This document shows positions 33,514 to 46,300 of a stretch of DNA of 59,327 bases, piece after piece; the stretch's first letter is position 1; each line of letters starts with the position of its first letter. The translations under genes and the position numbers were made by a program. Source of the DNA: Spirogloea muscicola (taxonomy: Eukaryota > Streptophyta > Zygnematophyceae > Spirogloeales > Spirogloeaceae); the NCBI GenBank assembly GCA_009602725.1, contig WELB01000031.1, forward strand, positions 372,566 through 431,892, read 5' to 3'. The notes under the pieces are model-generated. The model saw only the letters and a program-made list of their open reading frames with translations. It was not told the DNA's origin and searched no databases.

Positions 33514-36500
33514 CTGCCCTCGCCCGGCAACGTGGCGGCCCCGCACCCGCCGGCGCTGGCGGCCGCTGTCCTGCGCGCCCTCCTGCGCAGCCTGCCGGAG
33601 AGCCTGCAAGATCCGCGCGCCGCCATGCTCTTCTGTTCCCGGCGCGGCGCCGCCAGACTCGAGGCCGCCGGCCACCTCTCCTTCCCGCTCTGCCTCCTCC
33701 TTGCCAAGGTGCGCCGCCCATGCCAAGCAATCACGTTGCCGCTGCCCCTGTCGCCGCTGCCATGGGAACGTCCATTACCATCTGCGGCCCGTGCTCTGTG
33801 CTCTGCCGGCAGCAATCCAGCAGGCCTTACCTGCAGTGGCCTCAGCAAGCTCTCATGGCTTTGGATGGAATTGTATTATGCTGTGATGTTCCACTAGTCA
33901 CATTGCCCATATCTCAGATGATGTACTCAAACCTGTAGTGCAAAGATGTTCTTAGCAGATTGAAACACATTATGTAAGCAGCCGACTCTTGCTGACCGCC
34001 TATGATGCTCCACCTGGCTGGCCGGTCGGTGCAGGCGTCGAGCGACGATCTGGCGACGCCGGTTGCCGAGCGCAGCGCCCGCACCACGGCGCTCCTACGC
34101 CGGCTCTCGGAGCTGGCGGCGTCGCCGCGCCAGCGCGCCGCAGCGTCGCACGCCCTCGGCTGCGCCCTGCACGGCGCTGCAGAGTACGCCGCCGCGCGGC
34201 GGTGCTTCCTGGCGGCCGCCGTTGAGGGCCACGCCTACTCGCGCGCCGGCGTGGCCCGCTGCGCCGCAGCTCACGGCGATGCCGAGGCTGCCCGTGCAGA
34301 GATCGATAACCTCATCGCCTCCACCCTCAGGTACCCCTTCTTGCGGCTTGCTATGGGTGCCGCCACGACCGCCACCATTGCCACCGCCACCGCCATTAGC
34401 GACGTTATCGCTAACACCACTGACTTCATTGCCACCGCCACCATTGCCGGGCGTTCCATATCGTCGCCTGGCATCCTGAGCTGTCTCGCCAATGGCCGTC
34501 GCTGCTTCGCAGGCCTGCAGGCTGGATGCACCAAGAGCGCGCGCTGCTGCTCGCTGCCAGCGCCGCAGCCGGCGGCGGCGCTGCCGTGGCGGAGCGGATG
34601 GCGGACTTGGACGCGGCCTCGGAGCTCGACCCCACGCTCAAGTACCCGTACAAGATGTGCGCGGCGCTGCTCATGGATGCGCACGACGTCCCCGCCGCCA
34701 TGGCTGTGAGCGCACTACACCCCTACTGCCGTCTCGCGGCACGGTGCCGCTGCCGTTGACATCGGTGGACGTTGCGAGCCTGACCCCTCTCGCTGTCTCT
34801 CGCTGTCGCGGCCCTCAGGAGATGGACCGTGTGCTGGGGTTCATGGTCGCCCCAGACCTGCTGGAGCTGCGCGCCTACTTTGCGCTGGCGGCGCGCGACT
34901 ACGGGAGCGCAGCACGCGACGTGCGGGCGCTGCTGACGCTCGATCCGCTGCACGCCATGTACGACGGCCACGTGGGCGCCGCGCAGCTCCTGCGCCTGCT
35001 CGACCACCGCGTCGAGCGCTGGTCGCTCGCCGACTGCTGGCTCCAGGTGCACACCCCGGCTTGCTGCCACTAGCTCTTGCGGCTGCACAATCATTGTTAT
35101 CCATTAGTCTTCTCATGGTCTTCCATAAGATTGGTGTTGGCTGTTGTCCAAGTTGCTGTCTCTTTATTGTCGCAGGCAATCCATAGATGGTCAGCCCTGA
35201 CGTCCGCTCCTGCGCCTGTGCTTTGGGCCGCTGCCGCTCGCTCAGCTGTACGAGCGCTGGTCGAGCGTGGACGACATCGGATCGCTGGCGGTCGTGCACC
35301 AGATGCTGGAGCAGGACCCCTGCAAGGGCATCGCCTACTTCCGCCAGTCTCTCTTGCTGCTCCGGTATACAACTAACCACCAACTTACCACACCCTTCAT
35401 CCTTTACCGGCCTATTGTCAGCTGCAATTGCTGCAGGCGCCTTGCTGCCAGCTTGCAATGTGGGTTAACTTAATACAAAACAATGATGATAGGAGATCAA
35501 ACACGACCATTCAGGTGGACGACATCCTTTGTGTGCTATGGGTGTTATTTCACATATCTTCGTAACATGTGTGCATGCAAGCGAGCTAACCGCGGTGTTT
35601 GTTTTGCGGTTCTTGTAGGCTCAACTGTCCAGTGGGCGCAATGCGGAGCCTGCGGTTGGCGCGGCAGCACGCCGCGTCGGAGCACGAGCGGCTCGTGTAC
35701 GAGGGCTGGATCCTGTACGACAGCGGGCGGCGCGCCGAGGCGCTGCGCAAGGCGCAGGCGTCCATCGCGCTGCACCGCTCGTTCGAGGCCTACTTCCTCA
35801 AGGCGTACGCGCTCGCCGACGCGTCGCTCGACCCCGCCGCCGCCGCGTCGGTCGTCGAGCTCCTGCAGTGGGCGCTCAAGTGCCCCTCCGACGCCCTCCG
35901 CAAGGGGCAGGTGCGCCGCGCCAGCCTCCCACGCCCGCCCCCTCCTCCCTCCCTCCCTCCCCCTCTCTCTCCTCCATCAATCTCCAGCTGTCGGCTTACA
36001 ATTTGCTGCTTTCTTGGTATTGTTGGTTGCTCAAGCATAGCCCCTAATGGTGTAGACCAATGTGCGCGGCCAACCGATTAGGGACTTGGGTGATTGTCTA
36101 TTTTCCTGTTTTGCGGAAACCAGAGAGTGGTTAACGACGTGCTAACCTCGTTGTGGCAACGCCAGCTGCACCAGGAGTAATTGCAATGCGGCCTACTAAA
36201 TGCGGCCTGCTGCCGGCGCTTTGCACAACTGCAGGCTCTGAATAACCTCGGGAGCGTATATGTGGACATCGGCAAGTACCATCAGGCGGCTGACTGCTAC
36301 ATCAACGCTCTCAAGATTCGCCACACACGTGCTCACCAGGGCCTCGCACGCGTCTATGCCCTGCAGGTCCGGGGCGCTCCCTTGAGCAAGTTAGAAGAAA
36401 TTTACGCCACACGCACAGCAAGTTAGCAGTTTCGCACTGCTACAAGTGAGATTGTGCCAGTGGTATTACACCTGCTGATTACCCGAACTGGCAGCCAATC

Positions 36501-37313
36501 ACCGGTTGTTGACTCCATCATTGGCTCGTGTGCAGGGGAATAAGCAGGCGGCGCGTGCAGAGATGACGCGGCTGATTGAGCGCTCCAAGAGCAATGCAGG
36601 CGCGTACGAGAAGCGGTCTGAGTACTGCGAGAGCCGTGAGGCAATCCTTGCAGACCTTGCGCATGTGCGCCGCATCGACCCCATCCGCACCTACCCTTAC
36701 CGCTATCGCGCAGCAGGTTGGACGGGCTCAGCCTCAGCAGTGACCTTGTCAGACCAACTGCATTTGTCCATTGTCATAGATAAGCTGCTGCGCTGCATGA
36801 GAGCTGTGCATGAGCTTGTCACCTTGACATGTTCAGAGCCAGGAGGAGCTCTCGCAGCCGCTCATGTGCTGAGAGCCCTCTCTGGCAGCTTCTGTAGGAG
36901 TTCTTAAGAAGTACTTGCTCAAAAGTATATGATAAGGTAGCAATACAGATAGAAGTCCTTAAGTTCTTGCTCAGACTCTTGTACGAGGTAGCATTAACAG
37001 CCACAGCATTTTCTAAGATACGGCTCTAAGTGCAATAATATCCTGACACATCTCTGTTGAATGCACAGTGCTGATGGACAGCCGACAGGAGGCGGAGGCG
37101 CTGGCGGAGCTGTCGCGCACTATAACGTTCAAGGCGGATCTGCAGCTGCTGCATCTGCGGGCTGCATTCCATGAGTGCATGGGCGACAAGGAGCTGGCTA
37201 TTCGCGACTGCCACGCTGCGCTGGCCATTGACCCCAAGCACGCCGACACGCTTGAGCTACTCAACACTCGCCTTCTGGGACGCCAGACGCCTACCGCTGC
37301 TGCATCAGGGTGA
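33514..37313 (+). CDS. ETO1/EOL-like TPR protein (CUL3 adaptor type), N-terminus in gap
   Basis: Exons: <33514-33708, 34035-34330, 34513-34705, 34819-35046, 35246-35364, 35619-35910, 36235-36366, 36536-36716 and 37069-37313. All are GT-AG and in phase, giving 626 visible residues. Co-linear with plant ETHYLENE OVERPRODUCER 1 proteins: RSLPESLQDPRAAMLFCS; CFLAAAVEGHAYSRAGVAR; GWMHQERALL; ASELDPTLKYPYKM; DYGSAARDVRALLTLDP; YERWSSVDDIGSLAVVHQML; FRQSLLLLRLNC; MRSLRLARQHAASEHERLVY; EGWILYDSGRRAEAL; SFEAYFLKAYALADASLD; CPSDALRKGQALNNLGSVYV; HTRAHQGLARVYAL; YEKRSEYCESREAILADL; TYPYRYRAAVLMDSRQEAEA; DLQLLHLRAAFHECMGD; AIDPKHADTLELL. Land-plant ETO1 links CUL3 to type-2 ACC synthase for degradation. 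In an alga the client is unknown. Whether a BTB domain exists cannot be seen. Confidence 0.95.
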
Positions 37314-38854
37314 CCATGGCGTACCGTTGCTGCGGACCACCCATCTCTTTTTCGGCGCTCGCTCTGCGGTGGCGCCATTTCTAATAAAAGCACCCACTGT
37401 GCTGAGGCCACGGCCTTGCTATAGACAATAACCATGGCTGTAAATAATGACAGCAACGGCTCAGGGTCGTCGGCCTGGAGCAACTTTGCAGCCCAGCGCC
37501 AGTCGACCAGGGCTCTTGCATGTGTGGTAGCTATGGCCGCTGAGCATACTTCCAGCTCAAACAGGCTGCCAGCAACCGTAGTCTTCCGGGGTTTGGTTTG
37601 CACTTTGTTCATTACTTTTTTCTGGGCTGGCCTCTCTCAGCCACCGCCCTCTCCTGGAAGCGTCATTCACTTTGGGGTTTGGTTCATAAACTCATGAGAG
37701 CTGGCGCTTGCGGTCACCTTGACTGTGGTTCACACTGCTTGTCATATCATGGGTTTGCTAATCTCGACTTGGAGGCCCACGTCAGTGCGCTCCTTGCCCA
37801 CAGTCGACAGTCCATAAATTTGCTCCAGCTAATTGAGGTGCTGCTGCGGATGCCCTGATTGAGCTGCTGCTGCGGTTGCACTGCCACAACCTCCCCTGCA
37901 GCTATGAAACTGGGGAATGGAGTGTGTATTGAGTAATGGAGGGCCTGAGTGGCCAAGTACGAAGGCAAGCACACTGACAGATGTATATCACCAGCTGTAA
38001 ATTTGGGCACAGCAGCCATGGAATCTGCTGCCAGCTATGTTTCTTCCATACCAAGCTAATATCCGCCTGCTGCATTGAGATTAAATTCGCCCTCTAAGAT
38101 GACCTTGTCAGATGTGCAGGTTCGATACACTCAGATGGCTGCAACCAGCCAGATGTGATGCACTTAAGTGTGTGACTACGTAGCTGGGGCCATTCATACA
38201 ACTTGCTGCTTGTGGGGCTAGTGGCTGGTCGAGCGATGCAGATGACTGCTTGCATAAGCTTTGGAGACCTGTTGTCAAAGGCGGCTGCCGCCTCGGTGCT
38301 GGGCGCAGAGGCAGCGAGGCGGCCGCCGGCGCAGATGTCATCGTCATTGACCGCCGACTGCTCTTTGGCCCAGCTGGGCGGTCAGCTCCTCGCGCCACTG
38401 AGGCGGCCCAAGCCCTCAGCCGGCAGCGAAGCTCACCTTTGGTGATGTCCTCAGCCAGCTCAAATAAGAGTCACTGCTGTTCACTGCTGTGTGAAGAGTG
38501 CCACAGCAAGTCGGACCTGACTGTAAGCTGGACTCTTGCGCTGGCCTGTGCTAGCAGGTACAACACCTGCCTACTCCACGAGGCACAATCTGAAGCTAAA
38601 GGTCTGCATAAATTGATAAAGATTGGGGAACCTGCCAAGCAGGAGTTGCAAGGTCATACGCCAAATCTACATCTACAAGGCTGCCTGATCGCTTTGCCAA
38701 CGAGGTTCATCGCCATGGGCCGCAACCTCGCTCAGCGAGCAGTTCACTTGATTTCCAGGCAGAGGGCGCCTGCTTCTTGTCAGCAAAATCTTGTCCCGTA
38801 CAAATTGTCATTGCACACCTGCCCCGCACAGATCTCTTGTGTTGCACAGCCGGA
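37314..38854. other. intergenic, one retroelement-tail scrap, no confident gene
   Basis: The segment 37605-37665 has the variant stem-loop tail (TTCTGGGCTGGCCTCTCTCAG then CCACCGCCCTCTCCTGGAAGCG), matching 31830-31880. A minus-strand segment near 38310-38480 has a good donor (ACCAAAG|GTGAGC) and Ala-rich frames, but no recognisable domain. Otherwise nothing is seen. Confidence 0.4.
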
Positions 38855-41800
38855 CTAGAAGTCCCAGCGGTCCACGGGCATGTGGCAGGCGGGGCAGAAC
38901 ACGTTCTTTGGGTTTCGCTGCTGCATGCAGCAAGACAAGGAAGCACACTGCCTGCAGGGCTTGAGACCCGTCGGATATGAGGCCCCCAAACGATCACAAG
39001 CAGGCAACTGCAAAGACAGAGCTTGGTAGGTAGTGTCAGCAGTTTGTGATCTTCAGATAGGTAGGGCTGCTGTCCTACCTCAAGGATGTCCTTGCAGACC
39101 ATGCAGAGTGTACGGTGACCACAAGGGAGGGCCTGCCACAAAGCCCTTCTTCCAGAGCACGCTGTGCACACAAGCTCAGAGTTGCCAATCACCTGGAGAC
39201 ATTTCTCACAAGGAGAGGATTACTCAGCTCGTTCACCGAACAAAGCCGTGGAAGTAAACTTGTCCTTGTCAGTATACAGCATGCTGCAGCGCATGCTGGG
39301 CTCCCTGGGACAAGAATGTACTAGGTGATCTTTCTGTGCAATACCAGCAAGATGGTTTCTAGCTGATGTTGGGCATGCAATTTACAAGCTGGTCATGGGT
39401 GGTGGACTCTAAAAACAAAACCTGCAATGGGGTGCCCCTTTGCGAGGGACTCATTGAGGAGAGCGTGGGTGGGGCTTGCGCCATGAAGGAGTTGACATCA
39501 TAAGCATGGTATAGTGGAGGCCCGTGTAGAAATTGTGGTGGTGGCTGATTCTCCTGCAGTATGCAAGGAAGTCAGCCGGTAAGCTTTGCACGTCAGATGC
39601 CAACTTCTGACTTGTGACTACAACTCAAGCAGAACCAACGCTTGCCTGGCCAAATACTCATGAAGGATGAAGCTTAATCAGCTGCAATGGCGAACCCACG
39701 TGAAGGATGTAATGCACAGGGGTGTCTGCTGCAGACTTTCGGCTTAAGAAGACTACCTGGAGCCAGGCTTGTTCTTGCAAGAAGGGAACCTGTCCAGAAG
39801 CCTTCTGCAGTCTCTGGTACACTTGGTGGCTGACTGCCTGGAGTCCAGGAGTATTTTGCGGACCGTCATTCCAGAGACTATACTGAAATGGATGTGAGGC
39901 CTCAGATCGGGCTGCGCAATCCCAGTCAGTTGGGTCAACTCAGAGCAGCAATCACCTAAGTAATCTGCAAGAAAGATCGTCCTACGTACACATGGTGGCA
40001 CTTTGTATCTAATCTGCCCTGGCAATAGTTCGTCTTCTGCTTCATGTTGATGCAAGGTCGATTTGGCTACATATGTATGTGTATGGGCTGGGGTTTATGG
40101 GTGTCCTTGTAGTACCCGACTGCGGCCTGAGGCCAGATCCGACGGTCCTTCCCATTTGAGGTGCCACAGGCAGGCCATGAGGTTGTCCTGGAAAGGGGGG
40201 CCCACTCCGGCTGGCCTCCCGATTTGCGGAGCTGCTAGCGCCGGCATTCGACGACGCTTCTTGTGCAGCTCGAGCTTTCCCGCCTCCTGGTTGGTGCAGG
40301 ATAGATATCAACTCAGATAGGAAGTCAGGCTCATCTCCCTTATCCTTGTCTCCCGGCTTCCCGTCAGCAGGGTGGCCGACGTCCTCCATGTGCTCCTCCA
40401 GTGCTGCCTCGCTTCTTAGCTCGTCCGAAGATCCAGGTGTACCTCCCTTAAGAGGAGTCTCACATCCTTGCAACCCCTGCGCCGCCGCTGCGGCGTATGA
40501 GCGCCCAGCTTCGGCGTGCTGGTTATTGAAGATGGCCGATGACAACCCTTGCAGGCTGGACATGCCTGAGGCTGTAGCACAGGCAGAGGAGAACTATCAG
40601 TGGGCTCTTCGCCAAGACCCTCGAAAGACGCGAAGTCCTTGATCTCACTTTCCATTACAATCAGATGTACAAATCTCTGCCACATTCAGAAGCACCCTGT
40701 GTCTAGCTGCGTCATACTGACAAGTTCAATGGACATGCGCAAGGTCTGCAACTGGATCAGATGACGTTGTAAAATTGCATAATGTTGATATACTATACAT
40801 GTACTTACCAGGCGGCAGCAGAACCATATGGGTAGCAGGGCCTCGGCCAACTGGCACGATCTTCATCCTACAGACATCGGGCAGTGCTCGCACAAAGTCA
40901 CTGAGCTTCTGGAAGCCAAGGCTAGTGTGATCCAATTCAAGGCCGCACGTAGCTCTGAAGTCGCCTTTCAATGACGACAACGGATACCACTCTCCTTCGG
41001 CCAATCTGCTGGACGCCTGAGCAATAAACCTCGGCATCCACTGCCGCAGCTTCTTCAGCCATGCCGGCTGTACGGCTGGCAGGCCAGCTGGCACAGAAGC
41101 ATCTGGTGTGTAAGGCACTCCTCCTGCGTATCGACTGTGCAGTGAGGGCAGCTGGTAGTTGATAGCCCTGTGCTCGTCATGCATACTCCTGTTCTCGTCT
41201 GTGGTCTGCAGATCAGCAGACCACGGCTTCTTCTGATCGACCCTGTTCACCTCCTCAGCTGCTGCTGCCGCTTCTGCGAGCAGCACAGGCCTGGGAACAG
41301 CGCTCTTCACTTCGACCTGGTCATGAGAAGAAGAGCTTGCTTGTAATTGCTGTGGCTGTGCTGTTCCATGGTCGGGAAGTGAATAAAGAGGGCTCACATG
41401 ACGAATCAAATGAAGTAGAGACACATTTATATCATGCCTTCGGGCAATGAACACTTCACTCAAAGCTTTACAACGCTTCATCGGGCTCCAAGAAGGCGTC
41501 CAAGAGCTGAGTGCGCGCGTCTGCCATGGCAAGCCTACCTTTTTCCCAAAGAGGTTAACAAAGTGAGCTTGAACTGCTGCTTGGACAGAGCTCTCGTGCT
41601 TGAAGGTGACGAAGCCAAAACCACGGGACATAGTTTGGTTCCCTGTCTGGCTCTCTATGACCACAGCATCCACGACTGGACCAAAGTGCGCTTGGAAGAA
41701 CTCGCGTAGATCCTCTGCAGGCCAGGCACAATCGCGCAAAGAGTGCATGAGAAGCCACACCAAGTCTGGAGCTGCCTCTATCGAGGATATCTCGTATTCT

Positions 41801-42009
41801 CAGCTTATTTAATTGTAACATGCATCAAGGTCGCAGCGGCCAAGATATATGCGCAATCAGAGAGTCCAGGTGGCAACAGCTCAGGAGCATGCACTTTGAT
41901 GAGTTTCTCTACAGCAGGCAGGCGCCTCACCCGACTCGACGGTGGGAGATAGGCCTCCCACGAAAATCTTGCGCCCGAGGTCCTCGTGCTCTCGCCGCCT
42001 GTCAACCAT
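38855..42009 (-). CDS. RRM-LOTUS (OST-HTH) RNA-binding protein, probably with a C-terminal RING finger
   Basis: Supported exons (complement): 41931-42009, 41539-41714, 40809-41316, one starting at 40571 (end uncertain, before about 40100), 39079-39192 and 38855-38920. Exon 1 starts MVDRRREHEDLGRKIFVGGL (RNP2). Exon 2 has SRGFGFVTFKHE (RNP1). Exon 3 closes the RRM (NLFGKK-VEVKSAVPRP) and then has a LOTUS/OST-HTH fold: WLKKLRQWMPRFIAQASSRL, GEWYPLSSLKGDFRATCG and LGFQKLSDFVRALPDVCRM. A Ser/Gly/Pro-rich linker follows. The last two exons form a C3HC4-type RING: CTAC...ALPCGHRTLCMVCKDIL...CPACHMPVDRWDF-stop. LOTUS domains bind RNA G-quadruplexes or helicases, and RINGs recruit E2 enzymes. The link between the RRM-LOTUS exons and the RING exons is inferred from strand, phase and spacing; middle exons between 39192 and 40100 are not resolved. 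It could be two genes. Confidence 0.75.
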
Positions 42010-43328
42010 GGCGCCTGCAGCAGCTGCTGCTGCAGGCGATGGGAGTCGACTTATGCCCCGGCGGCGCAGCTGCGCCTCTGGCGCCGCCCGCCCGCCCAGG
42101 TGCGCAGCGCCCGTCAGGCCTGCGCACAGGCGCTCNGGGGCCTTCGTAGGGGGGCTCGGGCGGGAGGCGCCCCCAGAAGCGTCGCTGAATGGAAAGACTT
42201 TCGAGGGGCGTGCCCTCTCTGGTAACAGCCCCAGTGGAGGGGGCGGCCTTGATGAAGAGCCCTTGGCTCGCCGAGCCGGGGGGGCGGTTTACCTGCCTGC
42301 GCCGGTGACATCGCCCGGCAGCGGGCGCCCCGTTAGCGCTGGCGAACCGGGCTCCCCCGGCGGGAGGCCCCATTTGACGCCGCCCGGACACATTGTATGG
42401 TCTGTCCCTCGAAGTGCCTTCGGGATCTTATTTCCTGACTTATCTCTAAGTTAGCGGCAGTCGCCACCGGGGAGGGGGGCCCCATGTCAATCTCACTCGC
42501 GGGCCGATCGACGGCTGAAAGCGGCGCTAAGCGGCGCGCCGACGCTAACTACGCGGTAGCCGTTGATGGTGTGCATCCACGGTCAAAGGCGCGCGGCAGG
42601 AGGCTCCGATCACGTGGGGAGCCGCGGCCGAAGCTGCAGGCCTCCCGGGATTAGGCAGCTGGTGCCGCAAACTTGAAATCAGGGTTTAAGATCAAGGGTC
42701 CAGGGCTTATCTACCAAAGCCCTGGCTGACAAGTTATACTGGAGAAATTGGATCATGAATACCTCCTGATGAAAAGGATGTGACATCCACCGCAAATTGC
42801 ATCCACTACCACCTCTGTTCTACATAAGCTTGCCCTTGTGTTTGTCATTCTCAAGCCAACTACACAAAACTCCGAGCAACTGTCTTGACGATCGCAAACT
42901 GCGTTACATCAATGTCTTACGTCAATGTCTTCTAAATCTGTGTGTTGACTCTGCTTGCACGACAGAGAAATTTGTGAAAAAGATGATCATGTTCTCCATT
43001 GCTAGTACTGGCCAATTTGAGAACTGTTCACAGGTACAATCTGAGGTTGTTGACCGCACCAAGCGGATAATATCCACAACCACAAGATGCTTCATAGAAA
43101 TTGAGCAAGTCCAAGAGTGCCATCATCAGATGTCTGCAACTCTGGCTTTACCAATTCTGCAGTGTCACCCAGGACCTACTCCCATGTCATCTGCTCTCCT
43201 TCTCAAATACTTAACAGTTGTCCCAGTGCTTTAATCAGTGCCACTAGATGCGGCCAGAGCATAGCGGCAATACAGGCTATGACCGTTGACACCCAGTAGC
43301 ACTCCTAAGAGTCTATACGTGCTATAAA
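42010..43328. other. intergenic, no gene recognised
   Basis: 42010-42640 is GC-rich and holds the RRM-gene promoter side (one N near 42135). 42700-43230 is AT-richer, with a 145-codon plus-strand frame (42797-43234, MHPLPPLFYISLPLCLSFSS) that has no recognisable domain and lies antisense to the likely clpC 3' UTR. I would not call it a gene. Confidence 0.4.
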
Positions 43329-46300
43329 TCATGAGATGCCTGCTGGGGCCTCAATGAGCGTTGATGTATTGGTCCCAGTGTTGCCATTAAGGACAGTCAC
43401 ATTGCCGTCAGCGTCCACATCAATGATGGCACTATCGCCCTCCTTGATCTCGCCGGATAGCATCCTCTCGGCCATGCTGCTCAGCCCAAGTGACCAGCAA
43501 ACCCACATCAGCATCTTGTTGATTCATAGAGCACACTCATGCTGATACTGGGTGAACAGCCTGCCAACCTATGTACTTCATTACTCAGCAGTACAGAGTG
43601 TTATATGCAACAACCTCCAATGTAATCCCTGCTCATCTCACCTGTCCTCAAGAAGTCTCATAATCGCTCGTCGCAGTGGGCGAGCTCCATACGAGGGACT
43701 ATAACCCTCATCCACTACCCGATCCCTGAACCTTTCAGTGACCTTCAGAACGAAGGGCATGGGCAGTAGTCAGCTTGGGATCTTTCCATAACAAAGTGCC
43801 TTAGACTTTTCAATAATGACATTGACAACTGCAGGAGAAGATATCCTACTCTCAATTACTCTCACTGTATCAAGTGAGGTAGTACCTGAAGGTCAATCTC
43901 CTTCTTGTGCAGGCGCTCAAACACCTCCTTCAACATGATGTCTGCAATCTCTTTGACCTCCATCTTCGTCAGCTGCCTGAAGACAATGATCTCATCCAGT
44001 CTGTTGAGGAACTCTGGCCTGAAGTACTGCTTCAGCTCCTCATTAACAAGGCTCTTGATGCGGTTGTAGCTGCTGTCCTTCTCGCCATAGTCAAGCTGCA
44101 GTCCAGTCCAATTTACAATCCCCGTGAGACATGCATAAAAGGTCTGCAGCAAATCTGGTCAGATAGAGTACAACATGCCTCCTGCACCTTGCCTGACAAT
44201 CTCTAGGAGGTCAATAGCAAGTTTCGTCAAGAGCACATAGAAACTGAATGCATCTCCTCGTCATCCCTGCCTATTGCACCTGGAATCCAATGCCACCACC
44301 GCCCTTCTCAATCACAGAGGAGCCAACGTTTGACGTCATAATAAGCAAGGTGTTCTTGAAGTCCACAGTCCTGCCCTTGCTGTCAGTCAGACGCCCATCC
44401 TCAAGAATCTGTTGGCAGACAGCAACACGTCAACCATGAGGAAGAAGAAACAACAAATTGCGGTCCACCAAGAAGGAGCATAGTAGCACCAACTTAACAG
44501 ATTCGAGGTGTTGGAGTACCTGAAGCATCATATTGAAGACATCTGGATGAGCCTTCTCAATCTCATCGAAGAGAACCACAGTGTACGGACGCCTACGAAC
44601 TGCCTCAGTTAGCTGGCCGCCCTCACTGTATCCAACATATCCAGGCGGGCTCCCAATAAGCTTGGAGACCGTGTGCCTCTCCATGAACTCCGACATATCG
44701 AGACGCACCATAGCCTGCAAAAAAAGCGTGGCCTTCACTATCTTCCATACTTAAGCTCAAGCCGAGAAGCACCAGGAGAGATTCTGTACGCGAGCACCTG
44801 CCAACTCAGGACAAACTAAGCAGAAAGTGGCATGATGTACCTCCTCGGAGCCAAAATAGTAGGATGCGAGAGCCTTGGCAAGCTCTGACTTTCCAACACC
44901 AGTTGGGCCAGAAAAGATGAAGGACGCAATGGGCCGGTTGGGGTTCTTCAGCCCAACGCGCGCACGACGGATGGCACGAGAGATGGCCTTCACGGCCTCG
45001 TCTTGCCCAATAACGCGCTGGTGAAGTGTGCCCTCCATCTTAAGGAGCCTGTCGGACTCATCAGTCGAGACCTGCGCCATAAAATCCAGCAGGTTGCACA
45101 TGAATCTCAAGTGCACATTAAAGGTGACAGACAGCTTAGCGTGATAACTTACTGCATACACTTACAAAGAGTGAGGCAACATATATGATAAGGAGCTGGA
45201 TATGGAAAGCTTTGTGCTGGTACTAAGAGCTGACCTTCTCCACAGGAATACCCGTCCAGGCGGACACAATCTGCTGGATGTCTGACTCAGTGACAAGTGG
45301 GCCAGTCTCTCCACTCTCCGTCTCCGCCTTCATCTTCTCCTTGCCCTTCTCTGTGATGGCTGAGATCTGAGCTTTCAGCTCCATCTCACGGTCACGTAGC
45401 TCTCCAGCCTGCACCAATAATCAGGTTGTCGGAGATATACCTAATCAGCACCAGGTTGCTGAACACAAGCTAGCCAGACTCCATTCTGTCCTTCAATCCC
45501 AAATTGATCAATTCGCCATGCCTTGCAAGCCCAGAGGCTATTTAGATGGACAGTCAACTGGATACAACACACCAGAGAGCAGGAACGAAATGCAGATTCC
45601 ACACGATCTCACAATCTCATCCGCACACGCACAGACGATCGAACTTTCGAAACGCCTGCTATACAAGGTACTTAGCACGCCTACTAAGCTCAGATGAGGA
45701 CCTTCTCAAAGTCCTGGCCCCTGACTGCTTCGTTCTTCTCCTTGGTGATGGTACGGAGCTCCTTATCCAGCTCCCGGGCCTCTTCAGGCAGCTGCAGCAA
45801 TTTCAACAAGCGAATACAGATAAGATCTCACAGGGTATTATCAAGCTTGCATATTACAAGCCAATGATGTAAGCCATGCAAGCAGAGCTCATTGTGGAGG
45901 TTCAGTGAGGAACACAAGCTGTGCACACCTGTGCGTGGCGAAGGCGCACACGAGAACCAGCCTCATCAATCAGGTCAATGGCCTTATCGGGCAAGAAGCG
46001 GTCACTGACACAACAACAACATTACGAGGCTTGTAAGCACGTCTGAACCAGATTTGCTGTCATCATCCTCTGTGGTTGATTTGCATCTGACTTACTATTC
46101 TTCTTTGAAATGAGCGAATAGGCAATCAAGTTCCTGCTAGATTAGACTGCTGAGTACAAGTGCAGTACAAGAGGAGAGAAAGACTGAATTGCCGCACTAA
46201 AAGATGACAGACAATGTCCCCTCCCAGCATACCTGATATACTGGTATGACAGTTGAGCAGCAGCAATGAGGGCTTCATCAGTGTAGCGAAGCTTGTGGTG

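Noticed and set aside
32123-33897. Very long frames of about 480-590 codons on both strands
   Set aside because: Most of their length is the N gap. Only 33514-33708 in one frame matches the ETO1 family.
42797-43234. 145-codon plus-strand frame beyond the clpC stop
   Set aside because: No recognisable domain, and it is antisense to the clpC 3' flank. Kept only as a note.
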